Origin: DSYU01 sp964437595
GTDB lineage: Bacteria > Chloroflexota > Anaerolineae > Anaerolineales > Anaerolineaceae
Reading direction: 5' to 3'
Length of the DNA: 64,000 nt
NCBI GenBank assembly: GCA_964437595.1
Contig: CAYTHO010000003.1
Coordinates: 62,001-126,000, forward strand
Part shown: positions 58,033-64,000 of the stretch, one piece after another
Numbering within the stretch: the stretch's first letter is position 1
Layout: the number at the start of each line of letters is the position of its first letter
The notes under the pieces: generated by a model
The model's input: the letters and a program-made list of their open reading frames with translations, nothing else
Told to the model about the DNA's origin: nothing
Databases searched by the model: none
Program-made: the position numbers and the translations under genes

Positions 58033-60375
58033 ATGAAATTCACCGATGGATACTGGCGTATTCGGGATGGCAATACCGCGCACTACGCGTCTCACGCATA
58101 CAAAGTGGCTGTGGATTCGGATGCGATGACGGTTCTCGCGCCTACCCGGCGGATTAATTATCGCTGGGAAACGCTCAACCTGGCTGCGCTGACACTCCGT
58201 TTTTCCTCGCCGATGGAAAACGTCATCCGGGTCCAGATCTATCACCATAAAGGAACCGTTCAGAAAAAACCGGAATTCCAACTTCACGCTGGCAGTTCCA
58301 GCCCTGTGCGCGTTGAGCAGGATGATCAGGCTGCCACGCTTACCAGCGGGAAGTTGAGTGTTCGCGTTCAGAAGGCCGGAGACTGGCGCATTGACTTTCT
58401 GGACGGAGAGCGGGTAATCACCAGCAGCGGCTGGCGCGGCGCCGGTTATATTGAGACCCCGGATGGCCCGTTCATTCACGACCAGCTCAACCTGGGCGTA
58501 GGCGAATGCGTGTACGGCATGGGCGAGCGGTTCACTTCGTTCGTCAAGAACGGGCAGGTGGTCGAGATCTGGAATGAAGATGGCGGCACCAGCAGTGAGC
58601 AGGCCTATAAAAGCATCCCCTTCTATATGACCAACCGCGGCTATGGGGTGTTTATCAACCATCCTGAAAGAATTTCGTTGGAAGTCGCTTCCGAAAAAGT
58701 GGAGCGGGTGCAGTTCAGCGTGCCGGGTGAATATCTGGAATACTTCTTGATTTATGGCCCCTCGCCTAAAGAAGTGCTGGAACGCTACACAGCCCTCACT
58801 GGCCGCCCGGCGCTGCCGCCCGCCTGGTCATTTGGGCTGTGGCTGACCACCTCATTCGTCACCAACTATGATGAGGCTACGGTTACCAGCTTCGTTAAAG
58901 GCATGGCCGACCGGGATATTCCCCTGCATGTATTCCACTTCGACTGCTTTTGGATGAAGGCGTTCCAATGGGTCGATTTCGAATGGGACAGCGAAGTCTT
59001 CCCCGACCCGCGGGCTATGCTCAAGCGGCTGAAAGAGCGCGGCCTGCGCATCTGCGTGTGGATTAACCCCTATATCGCGCAGGAATCAGCTATGTTTGAT
59101 GAGGGCGTGCAGGGCGGCTACCTGGTCAAGCGTCCCAACGGCGACGTATTCCAATGGGACAACTGGCAGGCTGGCATGGCCTTGGTCGACTTTACCAACC
59201 CGGACGCCTGCCGCTGGTTCGGCGACAAGCTGCGCGCCCTGGTCGACATGGGCGTGGACTGCTTCAAGACCGATTTTGGCGAGCGCATCCCTACCGATGT
59301 GGTGTACTTCGATGGCTCGGACCCGGTAAGGATGCACAACTATTACACCTTCCTGTACAACCAGACCGTGTTCAACGTATTGGAGGAGAAACTTGGCAAG
59401 GGAGCGGCGGCGGTTTTTGCACGTTCAGCTACTGCGGGCGGGCAGCAGTTCCCCGTCCATTGGGGTGGAGACAGCACCGCTACCTTCGAATCGATGGCCG
59501 AAAGCCTGCGGGGCGGGCTTTCGCTGAGCCTGTCGGGTTTTGGGTTCTGGAGCCACGATATGGGCGGTTTTGAGCAGACGGCTTCTTCGGACGTCTACAA
59601 GCGCTGGTGTGCTTTTGGCCTGCTCTCATCGCACAGCCGACTGCACGGTAACAGCTCTTACCGCGTTCCGTGGATGTTCGATGAAAAGGCCGGAGATGCC
59701 GCTGGTGATACCGCGGTGGATGTCCTGCGCTTCTTCACGAAGCTCAAATGCCGCCTGATGCCTTATCTGTTTGGCGCTGCCGTCGAGGCGCACGAGCGCG
59801 GCATTCCTACCATGCGCGCCATGATGCTGGAGTTCCCAGACGACCCGGGCTGTGACACGCTGGACCGCCAGTATATGCTGGGCGGTGATTTGCTGGTCGC
59901 GCCGGTTTTCTCCTCAGATGGCGTGGTCGATTATTACCTGCCCGCCGGGCGGTGGACGAACTTCTTCACTGGTCAGGTGGTAGAGGGCGGGCGCTGGATG
60001 CGCGAGAAGCATGGCTACCTGAGCCTGCCGTTAATGGTCAGGCAGAACAGCATTGTGCCGGTTGGCGCTAACGACCATTTGCCGGATTATGACTATGCCG
60101 ATGGAGTCACCTTCCAGATTTACGCGCTTCAAGATGGCGCGCAGGTAGGGAAAACGGTGTATATGGCAAATGCCAGCGCCGCCATGACGGTGACGGCCAG
60201 CAGAGTAGGGAGTATCATCAATGTCCAGGTAGATGGAGCGAAGAAACCATGGTCGGTGGTACTCAAAGGCTGCGTAATGGTTAAGGCTGTTAATGGTGGG
60301 GAATTCTCGCCAGAAACAGACGGAATGCACATCATCCCCGTTAATACGGCGAATCGGTTGATCATTTCTCTCTAA
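58033..60375 (+). CDS. yicI: Alpha-xylosidase (GH31, YicI/XylS-like)
   Basis: A 780-residue GH31 enzyme that removes alpha-1,6-xylose from xyloglucan oligosaccharides. The body is very similar to E. coli YicI: VFHFDCFWMKAFQWVDFEWD, RICVWINPYIAQ, the nucleophile Asp in CFKTDFGERIPTDV (about residue 415), the acid/base Asp in WGGDSTATFESMAESLRGGL (about 480), and SGFGFWSHDMGGF. The Cys-Phe-Trp of FDCFW is the marker for xylosidase rather than glucosidase specificity. No signal peptide, so cytoplasmic. AGAGGT lies about 10 bases before the ATG. Confidence 0.95.
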   Translation: MKFTDGYWRIRDGNTAHYASHAYKVAVDSDAMTVLAPTRRINYRWETLNLAALTLRFSSPMENVIRVQIYHHKGTVQKKPEFQLHAGSSSPVRVEQDDQAATLTSGKLSVRVQKAGDWRIDFLDGERVITSSGWRGAGYIETPDGPFIHDQLNLGVGECVYGMGERFTSFVKNGQVVEIWNEDGGTSSEQAYKSIPFYMTNRGYGVFINHPERISLEVASEKVERVQFSVPGEYLEYFLIYGPSPKEVLERYTALTGRPALPPAWSFGLWLTTSFVTNYDEATVTSFVKGMADRDIPLHVFHFDCFWMKAFQWVDFEWDSEVFPDPRAMLKRLKERGLRICVWINPYIAQESAMFDEGVQGGYLVKRPNGDVFQWDNWQAGMALVDFTNPDACRWFGDKLRALVDMGVDCFKTDFGERIPTDVVYFDGSDPVRMHNYYTFLYNQTVFNVLEEKLGKGAAAVFARSATAGGQQFPVHWGGDSTATFESMAESLRGGLSLSLSGFGFWSHDMGGFEQTASSDVYKRWCAFGLLSSHSRLHGNSSYRVPWMFDEKAGDAAGDTAVDVLRFFTKLKCRLMPYLFGAAVEAHERGIPTMRAMMLEFPDDPGCDTLDRQYMLGGDLLVAPVFSSDGVVDYYLPAGRWTNFFTGQVVEGGRWMREKHGYLSLPLMVRQNSIVPVGANDHLPDYDYADGVTFQIYALQDGAQVGKTVYMANASAAMTVTASRVGSIINVQVDGAKKPWSVVLKGCVMVKAVNGGEFSPETDGMHIIPVNTANRLIISL

Positions 60376-60406
60376 ACCACCTATCAGATTAGTAAGAGCT
60401 TTTTAA

Positions 60407-60434
60407 TTTACAAATGGGATGTTTTTGTTATAAT
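60407..60434 (+). promoter_or_regulatory. Promoter of thioredoxin/DsbD-like gene
   Basis: TTTACA at 60407-60412 and TATAAT at 60429-60434 are separated by 16 bases. The leader is about 118 bases and carries the inverted repeat TACAGCGG (60477-60484)/CCGCTGTA (60509-60516), an 8-bp stem with a 24-base loop that might regulate translation or stability. Confidence 0.65.
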
Positions 60435-60558
60435 CCTGATGGTACTTTTGTGTTCAGAACAAAATCTTACAATGGGTACAGCGGTGGCGACTAACTTATG
60501 CAACCATTCCGCTGTATTATTATGATGAATTTTAGAGTAAATCTAAGGAGCTTTACAA

Positions 60559-62130
60559 ATGCGGCGTCGCCAGAAGATCTTGATTTCATTTGGAGTCGCT
60601 TTTCTCATATATGGGATGATCCTTTTTCTCCCCACAGCGTGGAAGCCCACTGCAGTTAGTGTTTCCGCGTCGTCGGATGAAACCGTTTTGATACAGGAAG
60701 CGACACCAACTCCTGTGCCTTCCGGAGAAATCTGCCCGATAGATAGCACCGCTCCATGTGACCCTGCGGATATGGACGCCAGCACTGGTGCCTTATTTGC
60801 AAGTGGGACAACGCTGACCGGTAATGCGAATATCGCAAAATCGCCCGCTTATGCAAAAGAGGCGGTGATATATATGTTCTGGGGCGATGGCTGTCCACAC
60901 TGCGCGCAAGCTAAGCCGTTTCTGCTAGAACTGGATAATACGTCTGATAGAATTTCCGCAGTAATGTATGAGGTATGGTCCGACGAAGAAAATCTGGAAC
61001 TGTTTACTCAAATGGGGGCCAAGTTCGGCTTTGAGACGCGGTATGTACCGACGATTTTCCTGGGAAAGCAGTATTGGGAAGGATATAACGAACAAATCGA
61101 AGCGGAAATAAAGGCCGCGGTAGAAGCTTGTTTGGAAAAAGGCTGTCCAGATGCGGGCGCTGGCGTGATTCCGGGTGTTGTTGAGGTGGAAGTTACGGAA
61201 CCAACCGAGGTTATTACCGGCGAGCAAAAAATAACGCTTCCCATCCTGGGTACCATTGACCTCAGCACGCAGTCCCTGTTTGTAAGCACCTTGCTGATTT
61301 CTTTCTTCGACGGTTTCAATCCTTGTTCATTATGGGTGCTGACGATGCTGCTGGCCCTCACCCTTCACACTGGATCGCGTAAAAAGGTGATCCTGATCGG
61401 AATCGTCTTTCTGACGGTGACGGCAGCCATTTACGGACTGTTCATCACCGGGCTGTTTACCATGCTGACGGTGATCAGCTTCTCGAAATGGATCCAGGTT
61501 GTTGTGGCGCTGGTCGCGCTGTTCTTTGCCCTGGTCAATATCAAGGATTATTTTTGGTATAAAGAGGGCATTTCCTTTACCATTTCCGATTCGCAGAAGC
61601 CCGGGATCTTCCAGCGCATGCGCCGCCTGATGGATGCCAGCCAGACGACCGGCGGTCTGATTGGGGGAACGGTTGTGCTGGCTGCCGGGGTGTCGCTGGT
61701 GGAATTCTCCTGCACAGCCGGTTTCCCGGTGCTGTGGTCGAACCTGCTGGTGTCTCAAAAAGTCCCGGCGCTGACGTTTGTGGCGCTGCTGCTGGTGTAC
61801 CTGTTGATTTACCAGTTGGATGAACTGGGAATTTTCCTGGCGGCGGTTTTTTCGATGCGCGCCAGCAAATTGGAAGAAAAGCATGGTCGCATCCTAAAGC
61901 TGATCGGTGGCGTGCTGATGCTCGCTTTGGCGCTGGTTATGCTGATCAATCCCAATGTGATGAACCAGCTGTCCAGCTCCATGATCGTGTTTGGCGCCGC
62001 ATTTGCCGGGACGCTCTTTATCTTGCTGCTGCACCGGGTAATTCTGCCCGCGTTTGGCATATTCATAGGCAGCGAATTGAACAGTAAGTCAGCCAAGTCG
62101 AAACGGGCTGTTCGGAAACAGCGCCACTAA
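60559..62130 (+). CDS. Thioredoxin-DsbD/CcdA-like membrane fusion protein
   Basis: A 523-residue membrane protein. An N-terminal signal anchor (about residues 8-27) is followed by an extracytoplasmic thioredoxin-like domain with YMFWGDGCPHCAQAKPFL (Cys about 112 and 115). After a linker come about eight hydrophobic helices (about 235-510). The DsbD/CcdA-type intramembrane cysteines appear as FNPCSLW (about 256) and FSCTAGFP (about 384). This fits a transporter of reducing power across the membrane, fused to its own thioredoxin acceptor, for disulfide reduction or cytochrome maturation. AAGGAG lies 8 bases before the ATG. Confidence 0.88.
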   Translation: MRRRQKILISFGVAFLIYGMILFLPTAWKPTAVSVSASSDETVLIQEATPTPVPSGEICPIDSTAPCDPADMDASTGALFASGTTLTGNANIAKSPAYAKEAVIYMFWGDGCPHCAQAKPFLLELDNTSDRISAVMYEVWSDEENLELFTQMGAKFGFETRYVPTIFLGKQYWEGYNEQIEAEIKAAVEACLEKGCPDAGAGVIPGVVEVEVTEPTEVITGEQKITLPILGTIDLSTQSLFVSTLLISFFDGFNPCSLWVLTMLLALTLHTGSRKKVILIGIVFLTVTAAIYGLFITGLFTMLTVISFSKWIQVVVALVALFFALVNIKDYFWYKEGISFTISDSQKPGIFQRMRRLMDASQTTGGLIGGTVVLAAGVSLVEFSCTAGFPVLWSNLLVSQKVPALTFVALLLVYLLIYQLDELGIFLAAVFSMRASKLEEKHGRILKLIGGVLMLALALVMLINPNVMNQLSSSMIVFGAAFAGTLFILLLHRVILPAFGIFIGSELNSKSAKSKRAVRKQRH

Positions 62131-62171
62131 TATCTTGCATGGGGCAAAGCCCCGGTCATTGGACGGCATAT

Positions 62172-62210
62172 CGCCCATGAGTATTTTAACCTCATGGGCG
62201 TTTTAGCTTT
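62172..62210 (+). terminator. Rho-independent terminator after the DsbD-like gene
   Basis: A perfect 10-bp stem (CGCCCATGAG/CTCATGGGCG) with a nine-base loop is followed by TTTTAGCTTT. A smaller hairpin, GGGGC-AAA-GCCCC, precedes it at 62141-62153. The terminator begins 41 bases after the stop codon. Confidence 0.88.
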
Positions 62211-62321
62211 CGCGTGCAGTCTTCCGGGGCGGACTGTGTAAATAATTATTATTTAGATAATATAATGTTATAATGATCTGAGATATTTGCAGGGGGAACA
62301 ATTCACAGGTGGTTGATCCAT

Positions 62322-64000
62322 ATGGAAACAAATAACATTGACCAGGATATTCGGGATGAAATCACCCGTCGTGAAACGGTTGAAAATGAGCTGAACCTGC
62401 GCCTGCGGCAGCAAGAGACCCTGGCTCAGATAGGGGAGTATGCCGTCCGAAGCAAAGATTTAGACGATCTATTTCAAGAGGTCACCAGGCTCATGCCGCA
62501 GGTGCTCGAAATGGAATTCTGTAAGGTGCTGGAGCTTCTTGAGGACGAGAAGGCGCTCCTGCTACGTGCGGGTGTTGGTTGGAAAAAGGGGCTGGTGGGC
62601 CGGGCCAGGGTCGGCACGGGAGTCGATTCGCATTCTGGATATACCCTGTTATTTGAAGAGCCGGTTATCCTCACCGATTTGCGCACGGAGACACGTTTCT
62701 CGGGTTCGAAGTTATTGAAGGACCATAAAATCGTCAGCGGAATGAGCGCCATTATCCCTGGAAAAGACCAGCCCTTTGGGGTGCTCTCGGTTTATACGAC
62801 CAGGAGCAGGGTGTATCACCCTCACGATACCCGCTTTCTGAAGGGGATCAGCGGAATTTTGGGCTCAGCGATTGAACGATTCCGGACGGAAGAAGAACTG
62901 CGCCATTCACGGGACGAACTCGCAATCATTTTAGACGGCGTTTCCGAAGGAATCACCGTTCAGGATAAGACCGGCAGGTTGGTTTTCGCGAATCGCGCCG
63001 GGGCCGCCCTGATCGGTTTCGACTCGGTTGATGATGCGATCCATTCCACCGTTCAGCAGGTGCTGCAAAATTTTGAAATCCTGGATGAAGAAGGGAATCC
63101 ATTCCCGGTTGAATCACTGCCGGGGCGCCAGGTGCTGAAAGGCGCCCCGCGCGCATCCGCCCGGATACATTTTCGCGTGAAAAGGACGGGTGAAGAACGC
63201 TGGTCCATTACCGATGCGACCCCTGTGTATGATCCACAGGGGAATGTCATCCAGACGGTCAATATTTTTCGTGATATCACGGATATAGTGCGTTTTGAGA
63301 AGCGTCAAAAACTGCTCTCTGAAGCGGGAGGGCTTCTGGCATCATCGCTGGATTATGAGACCACCCTGTCGAACTTTACCCGCCTGGTGGTAAACAACCT
63401 GGCGGATTGGTGCATCGTTCGCGTGGTAACGGCTGAAAATGGAACCGACCGTACCACCGTTGGACATCGCGACCCGCAAAAGATTGCCCTTGCTGAGGAA
63501 TTGGAACAGCGGTTTCCCCCTGAACCGGGCATCGAAAACGCCATGGCGCGGGTGATCCGCACGGGAAAGCCAGAATTCTACCCGGAAGTTACCGAAGACC
63601 TCTTGCGGGCTGCTGTGCGCGACCCTCAGCACCTGGAGATGATACGCTCGCTGCAGATACGTTCTGCGATCACCTTACCGCTCAACGCCCGGGGACGCAC
63701 CATTGGGGCAATTACGCTGATATGGGCTGAGTCTGGGCGCGCGTACACGCAGTCTGAAATGTATCTTGCGCAAGATCTTGCCGACCGGGCAGCGCTTGCC
63801 ATTGAGAATGCCCGTTTGTATCAACAAGCGCAGAATATTAACACCGAGCTTGAACAGCGTGTTGAAAAGCGCACCCGCCAGCTTGAGCTTTCGCGCAACC
63901 ACCTGGTCAAGGAAATCGACGAGCGAAAAAAAGCGGAAAGCGCTTTGCGTAAAAGTGAAGCGCTGTTGAACAGCCTGTTTGAATCGGCTCCTGATGCCGT
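62322..64000 (+). CDS. GAF-PAS-GAF-PAS sensor protein (3' partial)
   Basis: The frame opened by ATG at 62322 runs without stop to the window end, 559 codons. It starts with a coiled region (about 10-40), a GAF domain (about 40-185; QVLEMEFCKVLELLEDEKA, ending AIERFRTEEEL), a PAS domain (about 195-315; GVSEGITVQDKTGRLVFANR, ending VNIFRDITDI), a second GAF (about 325-505; ITLPLNARGRTIGAITLIWA) and a long coiled coil with LEQRVEKRTRQLELSRN, then the start of another PAS (LLNSLFESAPDAV). This is the layout of cytoplasmic sensor kinases or diguanylate cyclases; the output module lies beyond the window. The ribosome site is weak, and TATAAT occurs at 62261-62266 and 62269-62274 upstream. Confidence 0.85.
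   Translation, partial: METNNIDQDIRDEITRRETVENELNLRLRQQETLAQIGEYAVRSKDLDDLFQEVTRLMPQVLEMEFCKVLELLEDEKALLLRAGVGWKKGLVGRARVGTGVDSHSGYTLLFEEPVILTDLRTETRFSGSKLLKDHKIVSGMSAIIPGKDQPFGVLSVYTTRSRVYHPHDTRFLKGISGILGSAIERFRTEEELRHSRDELAIILDGVSEGITVQDKTGRLVFANRAGAALIGFDSVDDAIHSTVQQVLQNFEILDEEGNPFPVESLPGRQVLKGAPRASARIHFRVKRTGEERWSITDATPVYDPQGNVIQTVNIFRDITDIVRFEKRQKLLSEAGGLLASSLDYETTLSNFTRLVVNNLADWCIVRVVTAENGTDRTTVGHRDPQKIALAEELEQRFPPEPGIENAMARVIRTGKPEFYPEVTEDLLRAAVRDPQHLEMIRSLQIRSAITLPLNARGRTIGAITLIWAESGRAYTQSEMYLAQDLADRAALAIENARLYQQAQNINTELEQRVEKRTRQLELSRNHLVKEIDERKKAESALRKSEALLNSLFESAPDA

Overview
This window looks like a chromosomal segment of a strictly anaerobic, sugar-fermenting bacterium, most probably a member of the Chloroflexota (class Anaerolineae). 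The reasons are indirect: GC-rich genes with Shine-Dalgarno sites mixed with apparently leaderless genes; several surface lipoproteins with Pro/Thr-rich 'TPTP' stalks followed by PD40 (TolB-like) propellers; a MoxR-DUF58-DUF6062 operon; a glycyl radical enzyme and a tungsten-type aldehyde:ferredoxin oxidoreductase, both oxygen-sensitive; and many glycoside hydrolases. I see no phage, insertion sequence, CRISPR array or rRNA. Genes sit on both strands in short operons.

Layout. 1-4276 (+): membrane protein, MoxR AAA ATPase, DUF58 protein, small membrane protein and DUF6062 protein, tightly overlapping. 4363-6763 (-): RNase H-like protein and a membrane PD40 protein. 6900-11915 (+): dihydrolipoamide dehydrogenase-like flavoprotein with its own terminator, methyltransferase, beta-hydroxyacid dehydrogenase, ATPase, and a four-helix membrane protein behind a near-consensus promoter carrying a LexA-box-like palindrome. 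11999-15942 (-): radical-SAM activase, glycyl radical enzyme and methyltransferase, preceded by three tandem 18-bp repeats. 16160-28292 (-): PD40 lipoprotein, GH2, VOC protein, metallophosphatase lipoprotein, hypothetical protein, PEPCK-like ATPase, then GH35, APH-type kinase and PD40 lipoprotein. 28426-30087 (+): Gfo/Idh dehydrogenase and nitroreductase. 30099-38592 (-): URO-D-like protein, aspartate kinase, SWIM protein, SNF2 helicase, esterase.

38715-42728 (+): a three-subunit molybdenum hydroxylase of the xanthine dehydrogenase type plus a MoaD/ThiS-like protein. 42715-44967 (-): cellobiose 2-epimerase and homoserine dehydrogenase. 45237-46217 (+): MerR-type regulator with a degenerate B12 domain, ending in a strong terminator. 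46262-51212 (-): URO-D-like protein, L-rhamnose isomerase, aldehyde:ferredoxin oxidoreductase and class II aldolase, which reads as a rhamnose-fermenting operon. 51410-52471 (+): lactonase-fold propeller. 52627-52698: initiator tRNA with its own promoter and terminator. 52784-55302 (+): sensor kinase and receiver. 55313-57889 (-): GNAT and MFS genes separated by a highly palindromic spacer. 58033-62130 (+): GH31 alpha-xylosidase and a thioredoxin/DsbD-like membrane protein. 62322-64000 (+): a GAF-PAS sensor running off the window.

Together the genes describe plant- or biofilm-polysaccharide use (beta-galactosidases, alpha-xylosidase, cellobiose epimerase, rhamnose isomerase/aldolase) feeding a ferredoxin- and radical-based anaerobic metabolism. 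The most interesting points are: the rhamnose operon with a built-in AOR that could oxidise lactaldehyde; the unassigned glycyl radical enzyme under a repeat-bearing promoter; the CarH-like regulator with Asn in place of the expected cobalamin-ligand His next to a perfect 27-bp dyad; and the structured spacer at 56371-56507. All functions are read from sequence motifs; no searches were run.
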